DNA of 64,000 nucleotides, from positions 707,501-771,500 of the forward strand of contig NZ_CP064048.1 of assembly GCF_020923495.1 (NCBI RefSeq), read 5' to 3'. The stretch is from Brevibacillus sedimenti (GTDB lineage: Bacteria; Bacillota; Bacilli; Brevibacillales; Brevibacillaceae). Below the pieces are notes generated by a model. It saw only the letters and a program-made list of their open reading frames with translations. It ran no database searches and was not told the origin of the DNA. The position numbers were made by a program, and so were the translations under genes. Shown one piece after another: positions 30,098 to 41,911 of this stretch. The first letter of the stretch is position 1; every line of letters begins with the position of its first letter.

Positions 30098-30670
30098 GAC
30101 ACCATCCTTTGTGCTCCCGTAAGAAAAGGTATGCAGCTAGTGTATGCAACTGCGCATGGCAATATTTGCCGAAAAACCGTTACCGCATGCAGGGGAGCAA
30201 GGTCGACAGCTGCTTACGTACCGAACAAATGAAGACGTCTGCCCGATTATGCGTTTTCTCGGACCGCTGACCCATTCACCCTGTTCATATCTGCCAGTCT
30301 GGCCGCTTCTTGGTTGATTGATGCAAGAAACAGCAAACTTTTCTTCTTTAAATTTTATGGCCGCAAAGCCTGTTCTCCTGCTTGTTCCGTTGCGCTTGCT
30401 CATCTGTTGCTGTCTGCGGCCGCCTTCCTCCTGCATAAGCCGGCGAAAAACTGCGGTATAATGGCACACCTCTCTCATTGTACCACACGCGCAGGGGGCG
30501 GCAGAGAGTTGACGGAAACTTCCAATCACCGACTGTGTGGGGAGGAGAAAAGGGATGAGCGTCAGGCGGTACCCCACCGCAAACAGCAGCCGATTGAACA
30601 ATCGGGAAGCCCGGAAAGTGACCGTGATTCCTTCTTTCCGTGCTTCCCGTTTCTGCGAGAACGCGTATGG
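30098..30670. other. Intergenic region between ctpB and the EnvC-like gene
   Basis: No convincing minus-strand gene. On the plus strand there is a TATAAT at about 30453 and a short ORF with a good SD at 30555. A long hairpin (CGGGAAGC at 30603 pairing with GCTTCCCG at 30645, plus an inner CGGAAAG stem) follows the EnvC-like gene and may terminate it. Confidence 0.5.
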
Positions 30671-30716
30671 TTATCTGAGATACGGCATCGGGTCAACGGC
30701 AACGTCATTGCGATAG
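30555..30716 (+). CDS. Candidate small ORF, 53 residues, unknown
   Basis: ATG with an ideal SD (GGAGGAG, 7-base spacing) and a TATAAT about 95 bases upstream. The product is basic (MSVRRYPTANSSRLNNREAR...) and resembles nothing I know. Its 3' end is antisense to the last 46 bases of the EnvC-like gene, and a terminator-like hairpin lies inside it. It may well not be translated. Confidence 0.2.
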   Translation: MSVRRYPTANSSRLNNREARKVTVIPSFRASRFCENAYGYLRYGIGSTATSLR

Positions 30717-31873
30717 ACGGTAAAGTGCAGATGGTTGCCGGTGGAGCGTCCCGTGGAGCCGACTTTGGCAATCACCTGACCGGTTTCGACTCGTTGTCCC
30801 ACTGACACCAGGATACCGCCTTCCATGATGTGGCCGTAGAGCGTGGTCAGCTCATTGTTGTGCTTGATCATCACCGTGTTGCCGAATCCGCGGGCATAAC
30901 CGGCAAACATTACGATGCCAGGTGCTGCCGCCTTGATCGGTGTCCCTTTGGGCGCGGCCATATCCACGCCGTTGTGTCCCGCCGAGCGGCCGGTGAACGG
31001 GTCGCGGCGCACGCCGAAACCGGACGAGAAGCGGAACAGTCCGTCATCGATCGGCAGCGCCAGGCGTCCGCCCTTGTAGCCGCTGCCGCTGGAAGTCATG
31101 GCGCGGAGCCGTTCCGCCAATTTGGCCTCTTCCTGCTTCATCAGGGCGAGCAAGCTTTGTTCCTCTTCTTCGAGAATTTCGTGGAGCTCGCTTTCTTTCT
31201 TTTTCAGCTCTGCCTTGACCGCGACGCTCCGCTTGTACTGCTTGTCCAGTTCAGCCTTGAGCCTCTCCGCCTCTTCGTACATGTCAGCGTAGACGGCCAG
31301 TTGATGGTCGATCTCTTTCTTTTTCTTTTCGATGGTTTCCTTGTCGCGGATATTGTCCTCCAGAATGCGGGTGTCCTGTTCGGCAATCAGCCTGAGCCCC
31401 TGCATCCGGGTGAGGAAATCGCCGAAGTCGGAGGCGCCGAGCAGCACGTCCAGATACGAGACGTTGCCGCGTTCGTACATGGATTTGACGCGCGTCTTGA
31501 GCAGGGCATCACGTTTGGCCACGCGCTCCTTGGCCTCATCCAACTGATCCTGCGCCTCGGCCGCCTTTACCTTGGTCTCTTCCATCTGCTTTTCCAGCTT
31601 GTTCAGCTTTTTTTGCGTCTCGTTGCGCTTCAGGTCGATGTGCATCAGCTCGTTCTCCAGGTCAGCCTGCTTGCGCTGAAGCGACGAAATCTCCCCTTCG
31701 ATCGCTTTTACCTGGTTTTGCTGTGCTTTTTTCTTTTTCTTGATCTCATTCAATTCCTGGTTGATCTTGTCTAGGGATGCCTTACTCGCTGCCAGGCCCA
31801 CGGTCGCCGGTACGGCTGCCGCACTCAACAGGCCCGTCACCAAGAGTGATAGCAGAATCTTCTTCTTCCTCAT
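30671..31873 (-). CDS. EnvC-like murein hydrolase activator / M23 peptidase
   Basis: 400 residues: signal peptide (ILLSLLVTGLLSAAAVPATVGLA), a long Lys/Glu-rich coiled coil (about 30-255), and a C-terminal LytM/M23 domain. Unlike degenerate EnvC, the zinc ligands look intact: GHNGVD (His, Asp) and HLHF (His), so it could cut peptidoglycan itself. Being next to ftsX suggests control by FtsEX, as for CwlO-type hydrolases in Bacillus. ATG 31873 has GGGAGGAG upstream; the longer frame runs into the ftsX stop region. Confidence 0.88.
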   Translation of the reverse strand: MRKKKILLSLLVTGLLSAAAVPATVGLAASKASLDKINQELNEIKKKKKAQQNQVKAIEGEISSLQRKQADLENELMHIDLKRNETQKKLNKLEKQMEETKVKAAEAQDQLDEAKERVAKRDALLKTRVKSMYERGNVSYLDVLLGASDFGDFLTRMQGLRLIAEQDTRILEDNIRDKETIEKKKKEIDHQLAVYADMYEEAERLKAELDKQYKRSVAVKAELKKKESELHEILEEEEQSLLALMKQEEAKLAERLRAMTSSGSGYKGGRLALPIDDGLFRFSSGFGVRRDPFTGRSAGHNGVDMAAPKGTPIKAAAPGIVMFAGYARGFGNTVMIKHNNELTTLYGHIMEGGILVSVGQRVETGQVIAKVGSTGRSTGNHLHFTVYRNDVAVDPMPYLR

Positions 31874-31916
31874 GGTACTCCTCCCTAGTGAAATGTGTTG
31901 TCTCTTTTCACACGCC

Positions 31917-32813
31917 CTAGATGCGCAGGAAGCGGCGGACAGACACGAGGCTGCCCCAAATGCCGATAAACGCGCCAATGGCGGCCAGGATTAGCGCCAC
32001 CTGGTAGGCGAGCGGGAACAACGGCAGCAGTTTGAAGAGTTGGACAGCCGGCATGCTGCCGTAGACGGCGTCCAGCAAATAGTAGTAGCTGACGGTGAGC
32101 AGCACGATCGGGATCAGCGCACCCAGCAGTCCCATCAGCAGACCTTCGACAAAAAACGGCCAGCGGATAAACCAGTTGGTCGCGCCCACCAGCTTCATGA
32201 TCTCAATCTCCCGTCGGCGGGCCACGATGGTCAGCTTGATCGTGTTGGCAATCAAAAACATCGCGGTAAAGCCCAGACCGACGATAAAGGCGATGCCCAC
32301 GTTACGAATCGTACTGGTAGCGGCAAACAGCTTTTCGACTGTGCCTTGGCCGTAGTTGACGCTTTCGACGAACTCCAGCTTTTTGATCTGCCCGGCCACG
32401 TCGGCGGTGTCCTGCGGCAGTTTGGTCTTGACGACGTACGAGTCGGGGAGCGGGTTTTCCTTTTCCAGTCCGTCAAACAGGTACGCCTTCTCGCCCATGC
32501 TCTCCTTTAGCTGCTTGAGCCCCTCGGCTTTGGGAATAAACACAACTGATTCCACTTTGGGAATCGCGCGAATGTTTTGTTCCACTTCCTTGACGTTTTC
32601 CGGAGTGGCCAGCGTATCCAAAAAGACGCGAATCTCCACCTGCTTTTCCACTGTTTGGGCCAGATGGTTGACGTTCATTGCCAGAATGAGAAAGACGCCG
32701 AGAATCAGCAGGGTAATGGTCACGGCACTGATCGAAGCGAACGTCATCCAGCCGTTCCGACCGAGGTTTTTGACCCCTTCGCGGACGTGGCGTCCCAGCG
32801 TTCTAATCTTCAT
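31917..32813 (-). CDS. ftsX: Cell division ABC transporter-like permease
   Basis: 298 residues, four transmembrane helices (one after the N-terminal tail, three in the C-terminal half) with an extracellular loop of ~110 residues between the first two. Typical features: MKIRTLGRHVREGVKNLGRN at the start, and RRREIEIMKLVGATNWFIRWPF before the later helices. With FtsE it transmits ATP hydrolysis to cell-wall hydrolases outside. The start overlaps ftsE by 11 bases. Confidence 0.95.
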   Translation of the reverse strand: MKIRTLGRHVREGVKNLGRNGWMTFASISAVTITLLILGVFLILAMNVNHLAQTVEKQVEIRVFLDTLATPENVKEVEQNIRAIPKVESVVFIPKAEGLKQLKESMGEKAYLFDGLEKENPLPDSYVVKTKLPQDTADVAGQIKKLEFVESVNYGQGTVEKLFAATSTIRNVGIAFIVGLGFTAMFLIANTIKLTIVARRREIEIMKLVGATNWFIRWPFFVEGLLMGLLGALIPIVLLTVSYYYLLDAVYGSMPAVQLFKLLPLFPLAYQVALILAAIGAFIGIWGSLVSVRRFLRI

Positions 32814-33498
32814 AACCGTATTCCCCTCTCTGCTCGTCACGGACAATCTGTCCCGCTTCAATGGCAATTACCCGTTTTCTCATCGTGTTGACAATTTCGC
32901 GGTTATGCGTAGCCATGACCACTGTGGTGCCGCGCTGGTTGATCTCTTCAAACAGATTCATGATCTCCCAGGAGGTGTCCGGGTCCAGGTTGCCTGTCGG
33001 CTCATCGGCAATGATGATCCCTGGATTGTTGACCAGCGCCCGCGCCAGAGCGACGCGCTGCTGTTCGCCGCCGGACAGTTCGTTCGGCAGCATTTTGGCC
33101 TTGTGCTTCAATTTGACCAGGCCCAGCACATCCATCACCCGCGGCCTGATTTGCTTGGGGGGCGTCTCGATCACTTCCATGGCAAACGCCACGTTCTCGT
33201 AGACGCTGAGCGTCGGCAGCAGTTTGAAATCCTGAAACACCACGCCGATGCTGCGGCGCACCATGGGAATCTGCCGCTCCTTGATCCGGCTGACATTAAA
33301 ACCGCCCAGGAAAATCTGGCCTTTGGTCGGTTTTTCTTCCCGGTACATCAATTTGATAAACGTGGACTTACCTGCACCGCTTGGTCCCACCACGTAGACA
33401 AATTCGCCCTTTTCGATGCGAACATTGATCCCTTTCAACGCATTGGTCCCGTTGGGGTAGGTCTTCCACACGTCAAACATCTCGATCAAGCCAATCAC
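32803..33498 (-). CDS. ftsE: Cell division ATP-binding protein
   Basis: 231 residues, ABC ATPase with Walker A GPSGAGKSTF, signature LSGGEQQRVALARA and Walker B IIIADEPTGNLDP. In Bacillus FtsEX activates the CwlO-type endopeptidase; here an EnvC-like M23 gene follows directly. GTG at 33498 has AAGG with 6-base spacing; a TTG three codons later would give the more typical N-terminus (M-I-E-M), so the exact start is uncertain. Confidence 0.95.
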   Translation of the reverse strand: MIGLIEMFDVWKTYPNGTNALKGINVRIEKGEFVYVVGPSGAGKSTFIKLMYREEKPTKGQIFLGGFNVSRIKERQIPMVRRSIGVVFQDFKLLPTLSVYENVAFAMEVIETPPKQIRPRVMDVLGLVKLKHKAKMLPNELSGGEQQRVALARALVNNPGIIIADEPTGNLDPDTSWEIMNLFEEINQRGTTVVMATHNREIVNTMRKRVIAIEAGQIVRDEQRGEYGYED

Positions 33499-33835
33499 AT
33501 CCTACCTTGTCAGTTCCTTGTTATGTAGTACAAAATCAGTCCGCATCCATCCATGTATCTGTTGGTTGATTGTTTCTCTATGTTTCTCTTTCCGACAAAG
33601 CTCGCACGGATCCGTCGTCCGCTGACGCTTGGTGCCAAAACACAGCGGCGACCGCTATCTCTCCTATTATACCACCCGATTTCGATGTGGGAATCCACAA
33701 AATCTCTCATTTCCTGTCGATTTCCAAAAACTTTGGCACCAATCCGACAGATTCGGCCCTGCACTTGCAAACTGGTTCCATCTACGATGATGGTCTACAA
33801 TATAAGGGAATCCGCTCGGAAAGGAGACGTTTTCC
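33499..33835. promoter_or_regulatory. Divergent region ftsE / alcohol dehydrogenase with paired palindromes
   Basis: Contains TTGGTGCCAA (33629-33638) and TTGGCACCAA (33733-33742), 10-base near-palindromes that are reverse complements of each other and 94 bases apart. A TACAAT near 33797 may be the -10 of the plus-strand gene. No gene seen. Confidence 0.4.
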
Positions 33836-34993
33836 ATGGACAATTTTGTCTATCATAATCCCACCGAATTGATCTTTGGACGCGGGCAGCTGGAAAAGCT
33901 GAAGGAAAAAGCCGCCCAACTCGGCTCCACCGTCCTTCTGGTCTACGGCGGCGGCAGCATCAAGCGTAACGGCCTGTACGACAAGGTCATCGCCCTGCTG
34001 CAGGCGGCGGGCTGCACCATCCACGAACTGCCCGGCGTGGAGCCCAACCCGCGGCTGTCCACAGTGAAGAAAGGGATTGAACTGTGCCGCCGCGAACGGG
34101 TGGACTGGATTCTCGCGGTGGGCGGCGGCAGCGTGATTGACGCCTCCAAAGCAATCGCGGTTGGCGTGCCGTACGAGGGAGACGTCTGGGACTTCTACAC
34201 TCGCAAAGCCCAACCACAGGCAGCACTGCCGCTGGGCACCGTACTGACGCTGGCAGCGACCGGCTCGGAGATGAACCGGGGCAGCGTCGTCACCAACTGG
34301 GAGACGAAAGAAAAATTTGGCGCTGGCACAACCTTCCCCACCTTCTCCATCCTCGATCCGGAGAATACCTTCAGCGTCCCCCGCGACCAAACGGTATACG
34401 GAATCTGCGACATGTTGTCGCACGTGTTTGAACAGTATTTCACCCACACGCAGGAGATTCCGCTGCAGACCCGCTTTGCCGAGTCGATTATGAAAACTGT
34501 AATCGAATACGCCGAACGGGTGCTGGCCAATCCGGAAGACTACGACGCTCGGGCCACCATTCTCTACTGCGGCACGATGGCCCTGAACGGCACCCTGCCG
34601 GTCGGCGTGGAGACGGACTGGGCCACCCACTCCATCGAGCACGCGGTGAGCGCCGTCTACGACATCCCGCACGGCGGCGGACTGGCCATCATTTTCCCGA
34701 AATGGATGCGCTACGTCTACCGCGAAAACGTGGAGCGCTTCAAGCGCTTCGCCGTGGAAGTATGGGGCGTCGACCCGTCCGGCAAGACGGACGACGAAGT
34801 GGCGCTGGAGGGCATCGCCGCCACAGAAGCGTTCTTCGCCCGCATCGGAGCCCCGACCCGTCTGGCCGACTACCAGATCGGCGACGAACATCTGGAGCTG
34901 ATGGCGGAAAAAGCAACGCCGTTCGGCCCGATCGGCCGTTTCAAAAAGCTGACCAGCGACGACGTGGCCGCCATTTTGCGGATGTGCCTGTAA
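33836..34993 (+). CDS. Iron-containing alcohol dehydrogenase, butanol dehydrogenase (YugJ/BdhA) type
   Basis: 385 residues. NAD(P)-binding [15 protein letters not shown] near 95-110 and metal-ligand Asp/His residues in [11 protein letters not shown] and [20 protein letters not shown]. Length and motifs match the BdhA/YugJ group, which reduce aldehydes to alcohols, likely during oxygen limitation. Good SD (AAAGGAG, 9 bases). Followed 17 bases later by the 3' end of the group II intron on the other strand. Confidence 0.92.
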   Translation: MDNFVYHNPTELIFGRGQLEKLKEKAAQLGSTVLLVYGGGSIKRNGLYDKVIALLQAAGCTIHELPGVEPNPRLSTVKKGIELCRRERVDWILAVGGGSVIDASKAIAVGVPYEGDVWDFYTRKAQPQAALPLGTVLTLAATGSEMNRGSVVTNWETKEKFGAGTTFPTFSILDPENTFSVPRDQTVYGICDMLSHVFEQYFTHTQEIPLQTRFAESIMKTVIEYAERVLANPEDYDARATILYCGTMALNGTLPVGVETDWATHSIEHAVSAVYDIPHGGGLAIIFPKWMRYVYRENVERFKRFAVEVWGVDPSGKTDDEVALEGIAATEAFFARIGAPTRLADYQIGDEHLELMAEKATPFGPIGRFKKLTSDDVAAILRMCL

Positions 34994-35010
34994 CGTCAGA
35001 ACAAAATCGA

Positions 35011-36895
<1,885 letters not shown>

Positions 36896-36897
36896 CG

Positions 36898-36943
36898 AAA
36901 AAAACGGATAGGAGCCTCATCAAGGCTTCTATCCGTTTTTTTT
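36898..36943 (-). terminator. argH terminator, target of the intron
   Basis: Stem AACGGATAGAAGCCT / AGGCTCCTATCCGTT, loop of 6, followed by T7 on the minus strand (and a mirror A/T run on the other side, so it could act both ways). The group II intron begins directly downstream. Confidence 0.93.
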
Positions 36944-37086
36944 GTCTGTGGCTGCCGATCGGCTGGCACGAATCTGTCGCTGCCGGCCGGCAACGATTAT
37001 GGCCGAAGTCCACCGTTGCCGGCCCGTCTTGGCGATCAGGTGAGCGTCAAGGTACGGGACGTACTCCCACTCCCGCGCAATCCTGC

Positions 37087-38532
37087 TCACACCGGCGAAC
37101 CGACGTCAATCAGCGATTCAATCATCACTTTTTGGCTGTTTTTCTCCACCCACGCGTGCGTCTCAGCCAGCAGGCTGCGATACGCGGCGATCTGCGCCTC
37201 CACCTGGCTGCGGGCGGTGCCGCCCAGCACGTTGCGCGCATTGACGACCGTTTCCACGGCCAGCGCCTCGTACACGTCCTCCCCGATTGCCTCGGAGAAC
37301 TGCCGAAACTCATCCAGGCTCAGGTCCAGCAGGTATTTTTGATGCTCAATGCAGTAGAGCACCGTGCGGCCCACCACTTCATGCGCCTGACGGAACGGCA
37401 TGCCTTGGCGAACCAGGTAGTCGGCCAGATCGGTGGCGTTGGAAAAGTCCTGCGTCACTGCCTGGCGCATCCGGTCAGCTTTCACCTGCATCGTCTGGAT
37501 CATCGGCGTCAACAGGGCGAGCGCCCCGTGCAGCGTTGCCACCGTGTCAAACATGCCTTCCTTGTCTTCCTGCATGTCTTTGTTGTAGGCGAGCGGCAGC
37601 CCTTTCAGCACGGTCAACAGGCCGATTAAGTTCCCGTAGACGCGTCCGGTTTTGCCGCGCACCAGCTCGGCCACGTCGGGATTTTTCTTCTGCGGCATGA
37701 TGCTGGAGCCGGTGCAAAACGCGTCATCCAGTTCCACAAACGAAAACTCCTGGCTGCTCCACATGACCAATTCTTCGCAGAGGCGCGAGAGATGGGCCAT
37801 CAGGAGGGAAGCGTCCGCCAGAAATTCGACGATGAAGTCCCGGTCGCTGACAGCGTCCATGCTGTTCAGGTAGATGCCGTCAAACTGAAGCAATTCGGCT
37901 ACAAACGTCCGGTCGATCGGGAATGTCGTGCCGGCCAGGGCGCCAGCGCCGAGCGGCAGGATGTTGACCCGTTTCCAGCAGTCGCGCATCCGCTCGATGT
38001 CGCGCTGCAGCATCGAGACGTACGCCATCAGATGGTAGCCGAACAGGACTGGCTGGGCCCGCTGCAGATGAGTGTAGCCGGGCATGACCGTGTCGAGATG
38101 GCGGTTGGCCTGTTCCAGCAGTGCCTCCTGCAGGTACGTGGCCAGCTGGATGATCTCCATCAGCTTCTCCCGCAGATAGAGGTGCATGTCGAGCACCACC
38201 TGGTCATTGCGGCTGCGCCCCGTGTGCAGTTTGCCCCCCACCGGGCCGATTTCCTCGATCAGCAGCTTTTCGATGTTCATGTGCACATCCTCGTGCTCGA
38301 CGAGAAACTGCACCTGTCCCCGCTCGATCTTCTCCTTTACCTTTTTCAGACCGGCGATGATTTGTCTGACTTCCTCCATCGGCAGGATGCCGCACTTGCC
38401 CAGCATCGCCACGTGTGCCAGGCTGCCGACGATGTCTTGCCGCCACATCTGCTTGTCGAAGGTAATGGAAGCGGTATATTCCTCCACGAGCTGGTTCGTC
38501 GGCTTCGTGAAGCGTCCTCCCCAGAGTTTCAT
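37087..38532 (-). CDS. argH: Argininosuccinate lyase
   Basis: 481 residues, last step of arginine synthesis (argininosuccinate to arginine and fumarate). Starts [14 protein letters not shown]. The fumarase/aspartase superfamily signature [12 protein letters not shown], with the catalytic Ser loop, lies near 280, and [18 protein letters not shown] and [14 protein letters not shown] carry active-site residues. The start overlaps the argG stop by 4 bases. Its terminator is interrupted by nothing but followed at once by the intron. Confidence 0.97.
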   Translation of the reverse strand: MKLWGGRFTKPTNQLVEEYTASITFDKQMWRQDIVGSLAHVAMLGKCGILPMEEVRQIIAGLKKVKEKIERGQVQFLVEHEDVHMNIEKLLIEEIGPVGGKLHTGRSRNDQVVLDMHLYLREKLMEIIQLATYLQEALLEQANRHLDTVMPGYTHLQRAQPVLFGYHLMAYVSMLQRDIERMRDCWKRVNILPLGAGALAGTTFPIDRTFVAELLQFDGIYLNSMDAVSDRDFIVEFLADASLLMAHLSRLCEELVMWSSQEFSFVELDDAFCTGSSIMPQKKNPDVAELVRGKTGRVYGNLIGLLTVLKGLPLAYNKDMQEDKEGMFDTVATLHGALALLTPMIQTMQVKADRMRQAVTQDFSNATDLADYLVRQGMPFRQAHEVVGRTVLYCIEHQKYLLDLSLDEFRQFSEAIGEDVYEALAVETVVNARNVLGGTARSQVEAQIAAYRSLLAETHAWVEKNSQKVMIESLIDVGSPV

Positions 38533-39788
38533 TGCACGATCGCATCCTTTTCGTCCAAGATCTTAATTGCCGTTTTCGCATTTTCGCGGAGCACGCCTTC
38601 ATTCACCTGGGCGTACACCTTGGTCGGCAGGCCCCACAGCTTGATGAAGCCAAGTGCCGCCTTGTGGTCAAACTGATCGCCCGCCGCATAGGTGGCCAAC
38701 TCGTGGCTGTAGAGCGACGACGTCGATTTGCGTCCGACGACGATGGCGTGTCCCTTGTGCAGCTTGACGCGCACGACACCGGTAACATACTGCTGTGTTT
38801 CCTCGATAAACGCCTGCAGCGCGCTGCGGATCGGCGAATACCAGAGACCTTCGTAGATCACCTGGGCCATCTTTTGCTCGATGATCGGCTTAAACTGAGC
38901 TACTTCGCGCGGCTGCGTCAAGAACTCCAACTCGCGGTGCGCCAGAATCAGCGTGGTTGCCGCCGGCGTTTCGTACACTTCGCGGGACTTGATGCCGACC
39001 AGGCGGTTTTCCACGTGGTCGATTCGGCCGACGCCGTGGTTGCCGGCGATTTTGTTCAGCTTGAGAATCAGCTCGGCCAGCGGCAGCTCTTCCCCGTTCA
39101 GCGCGGTCGGCACTCCTTTGACAAAGGTGATCTCAATCTCCTCCGGCTGGTCCGGAGCATCAGCGATCGATTTGGTCAGCTCGTACGCACCCTCTGGCGG
39201 GGCCGCCCAGGGATCTTCCAGAATGCCGCACTCGCAGCTTCTGCCCCAAAGGTTTTGGTCGATGCTGTACGGATTGTCCAGATCGATCGGAATCGGAATG
39301 TTGTGCTTTTTCGCGTACTCGATCTCTTCGTCACGGGACCATCCCCATTCGCGAACGGGCGCGACGATTTTCAGATTGGGGTTCAATGCCGTAAACGACA
39401 CGTCGAAGCGCACCTGGTCGTTCCCTTTCCCGGTGCAGCCGTGGGCGACCGCCACCGCTCCCTCTTTTTCCGCGATCTCCACCAGCACGCGGGAGATCAG
39501 GTAACGGGACAGCGCTGACACCAGCGGATACTTCCCTTCGTACATGGCGTTCGCTTGCAGTGCCGGCAGCACGTACTCCTGGGCGAACGCATCCTTTGCA
39601 TCCACCACGATCGATTTCAGCGCCCCCACCTGCAGCGCCTTTTTCTGCACGAACTCCAGGTCCTTGCCCTCACCCACGTCCAGCGCGACTGCGATCACGT
39701 CGTAGTTGTACGTTTCCTGCAGCCACTTGATTGCTACCGATGTATCTAAACCGCCCGAATAGGCCAATACGATTTTCTCTCTAGCCAT
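38529..39788 (-). CDS. argG: Argininosuccinate synthase
   Basis: 419 residues. N-terminal PP-loop ATP site [16 protein letters not shown]; citrulline/aspartate region [14 protein letters not shown] and [20 protein letters not shown]. It joins citrulline and aspartate with ATP. The ATG at 39788 has GGGAGAGGGA upstream and matches the family start; the longer frame is spurious. A strong promoter with an arginine operator lies 40-65 bases upstream. Forms an argGH operon. Confidence 0.97.
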   Translation of the reverse strand: MAREKIVLAYSGGLDTSVAIKWLQETYNYDVIAVALDVGEGKDLEFVQKKALQVGALKSIVVDAKDAFAQEYVLPALQANAMYEGKYPLVSALSRYLISRVLVEIAEKEGAVAVAHGCTGKGNDQVRFDVSFTALNPNLKIVAPVREWGWSRDEEIEYAKKHNIPIPIDLDNPYSIDQNLWGRSCECGILEDPWAAPPEGAYELTKSIADAPDQPEEIEITFVKGVPTALNGEELPLAELILKLNKIAGNHGVGRIDHVENRLVGIKSREVYETPAATTLILAHRELEFLTQPREVAQFKPIIEQKMAQVIYEGLWYSPIRSALQAFIEETQQYVTGVVRVKLHKGHAIVVGRKSTSSLYSHELATYAAGDQFDHKAALGFIKLWGLPTKVYAQVNEGVLRENAKTAIKILDEKDAIVQ

Positions 39789-39802
39789 CGTTCCCTCTCC
39801 CT

Positions 39803-39854
39803 GTGTGAAAATTTGTTCATGAGTAATTATACAAACTAACTTATAAAAATACAA
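39803..39854 (-). promoter_or_regulatory. argG promoter with ArgR/AhrC boxes
   Basis: Minus strand: -35 TTGTAT (39849-39854), 17-base spacer, -10 TATAAT (39826-39831). A downstream ARG box CATGAACAAATTTTCACA (39804-39821) matches the Bacillus box CATGAATAAAAATKCA well, and the -35/spacer junction TTGTATTTTTATAA is a second half-box. Same design as the carA and argC promoters. Confidence 0.8.
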
Positions 39855-39938
39855 CCACTTTTCTATGCTGTCCTTTTCACTGCCTATTACCTGCTTACCT
39901 GCATCAGGCTGCGAGGGCGTAAAGCTGTTCTGCCATGC

Positions 39939-39970
39939 AAAAAGCCGGACCCCCCTGATGGTTGTCCGGC
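39939..39970 (-). terminator. Terminator of the 142-residue hypothetical gene
   Basis: Stem GCCGGAC / GTCCGGC followed by TTTTT on the minus strand, directly after the stop codon at 39977. Confidence 0.8.
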
Positions 39971-39976
39971 GCTTCC

Positions 39977-40405
39977 TTACTTGCGGGCGTAAGGTACCTC
40001 GGGAACGTATTCTTTTCCTTTGTGCGTGCCGATCCACTTCAATTCGGCCACGGCCAGCCGTTCAAAATTTTCCGCCACGTGAATGTCGCCCTGCGCCCTC
40101 CATCCGACGAAAATCGGATACATCCGGCGGTAAAAGCCGTTGATAAACCACATGTCAAACAGCAGGTCGGGATGAACGAGGCCGTTTTTATGCAGCACAC
40201 CTACCATCTCAAAAAAGCCGTACAGCGTCACAAAGTGGTTATAGCCTTCGCTGCCGCGCGGAAAGTGGCGCAAAAACGCGTCGTAATCCAGCCCCTCTTC
40301 CGCCAGCGAGGTGTCGAACCACTGTCTCGCGGCCCGCAGCCGTTCCGATTCAAACTGATCATACAATTTCAGAATAATGTCCGCATCTTTGTACGTAGGA
40401 ATCAA
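39977..40405 (-). CDS. Hypothetical protein, soluble helical, 142 residues
   Basis: I do not recognise it with certainty. It is mostly helical, with many aromatic residues ([50 protein letters not shown]). This pattern of a helix, then a short 'FFE..G.L...GL' segment, resembles DUF4760-type proteins of unknown function. No signal peptide or membrane segment. It has its own terminator and lies behind the HD-GYP gene on the same strand with a 171-base gap. Confidence 0.65.
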   Translation of the reverse strand: MIPTYKDADIILKLYDQFESERLRAARQWFDTSLAEEGLDYDAFLRHFPRGSEGYNHFVTLYGFFEMVGVLHKNGLVHPDLLFDMWFINGFYRRMYPIFVGWRAQGDIHVAENFERLAVAELKWIGTHKGKEYVPEVPYARK

Positions 40406-40563
40406 GCGCCATCACCTCACAAAAAGCTGCAATTCGATTCCAGTATGTCCCAGTCCAGGTAAAATGACAAGCATTGGTTGGTATTTTTCCACAAATGACC
40501 GGCATGTGAACAGCAAAATCCCCGTCTCGTCCGAGCTCCGGGGCCTTGCTGATGAAAAAGTAA

Positions 40564-40595
40564 GCAGGAGGCTACCCTATCGGGCCACCTCCTGC
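40564..40595 (-). terminator. Hairpin spanning the stop codon of the HD-GYP gene
   Basis: GCAGGAGG / CCTCCTGC stem with the stop codon in the loop, followed by TTACTTTTT on the minus strand. A plausible terminator. Confidence 0.55.
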
Positions 40596-41911
40596 AGATG
40601 CCGCTGCGGCTGCGCGTTCTGCCGAATAATCGTTTCCAATTCATCGCGGGGCAACTCCCTGATGATGCGAATGAAATGATAGGCCAGTTCGGCGTCGAAC
40701 TGCGTCCCCGCCCCGCGGCTGATCTCCTGCAGGGCCTCCTCCACCGGCAGTCCTTTGCGGTACGGCCTGTCCGCCACCATCGCGTCGAAGGCGTCAGAGA
40801 TGGCCAGAATGCGGGCCATCAGCGGAATCTCTTCGCCAGCCAATCCGTCCGGATAGCCCTTGCCGTCGATTCGCTCATGGTGCGAACGGATGGCCGGCAG
40901 CAGTTCGTGAAACATGCCCGCCTGCAGGATGATATCATATCCAATCACCGTGTGCTGCTTGATCTTGTCGTACTCCTCCGGTGTTAATTTTCCACGTTTG
41001 TTGAGAATCTGATCCTCAATGCCGATTTTGCCGATGTCGTGCAAAATCCCGCCAAAATACACCTCCGCCGCCTTCTCCTCCGACAGCCCGATCGCCCGGG
41101 CAATCTCCCGTCCCCAGTGAGCCACCCGCTGGGAATGGCCGCTCGTGTAATGGTCACGGGCATCGATGGAAGCAGCCATGGCAGTGAGGAACTTGTGATT
41201 GAAGGATTTGATCTCGTCCATTTTTTGAGCGAGTTTGTGAATGCTTTCATAATATTGCCGTAAGACGATACTAATAATGACAAAAGCCGCTACCAAAGGG
41301 ATGAGTGCAAGTACTCCGTAGTGATCAACCAGTCTTGCTCCCATACCCCCTATTATCAAAAGCATAATGTAGGTAGCGGAACCGCGTGTCAACATGTTTT
41401 TCACAGCAGTCGTCCAGAGAACACCGCTGTAGAAAGCGATCAAAATGGCACATAGCAGAGTGTTTACAAGCCAATATGCAAGGATCAGCAACAGGTCGGA
41501 AATCGCCCAAGGAACATGAAGTGTTTGCAAGCAGGTATGCACCCAGCCAACAATCCAGACCGTCGACAGCATTTGACCCGCGTTGGCCATTGTACGAGCA
41601 ACGGAAGATCGAAACAAGAACCCAAGGATGATAACCTCCAGCAAACAAGACCAAACGGCTACCCATTCTCCCCACAGTAAAAGGCCCGACAGGATCACGG
41701 CATTATTAAGCGTTAACGTCGCATCAGGCGTCCGGAACGGAGCAAACGAACAGATAATGGTAAGCAGTGTAAAAGCAACCAAAACAGGCAAGTGGCTTTT
41801 TGGCTCCCAATACGGCAGCGCCAACAAGACCATGAAAATAACTACCGCAGGAAAAACTGCATGGATAATCAGACGCTGCAACAGTTTATCACCTTGAGTG
41901 TTTACCTGCAT
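40577..41911 (-). CDS. Membrane HD-GYP domain protein, probable c-di-GMP phosphodiesterase
   Basis: 444 residues. The N-terminal ~215 residues form six to eight transmembrane helices (MASE-like sensor). The C-terminal HD-GYP domain has all motifs: HSQRVAHWGREIA, GGILHDIGKIGI, HTVIGYDIILQ, HHERIDGKGYPDGL and ISDAFDAMVADRPYRKG. HD-GYP enzymes hydrolyse c-di-GMP. The ATG is preceded by AGAAGGA and lies inside the end of the DUF5317 gene (23-base overlap), so the two are coupled. The DNA of the membrane part is visibly AT-richer than its neighbours. Confidence 0.92.
   Translation of the reverse strand: MQVNTQGDKLLQRLIIHAVFPAVVIFMVLLALPYWEPKSHLPVLVAFTLLTIICSFAPFRTPDATLTLNNAVILSGLLLWGEWVAVWSCLLEVIILGFLFRSSVARTMANAGQMLSTVWIVGWVHTCLQTLHVPWAISDLLLILAYWLVNTLLCAILIAFYSGVLWTTAVKNMLTRGSATYIMLLIIGGMGARLVDHYGVLALIPLVAAFVIISIVLRQYYESIHKLAQKMDEIKSFNHKFLTAMAASIDARDHYTSGHSQRVAHWGREIARAIGLSEEKAAEVYFGGILHDIGKIGIEDQILNKRGKLTPEEYDKIKQHTVIGYDIILQAGMFHELLPAIRSHHERIDGKGYPDGLAGEEIPLMARILAISDAFDAMVADRPYRKGLPVEEALQEISRGAGTQFDAELAYHFIRIIRELPRDELETIIRQNAQPQRHLQEVAR

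Noticed and set aside
30137-30601. 154-residue minus-strand frame between ctpB and the EnvC-like gene
   Set aside because: No SD, no recognisable domain and odd Cys/Arg-rich composition.
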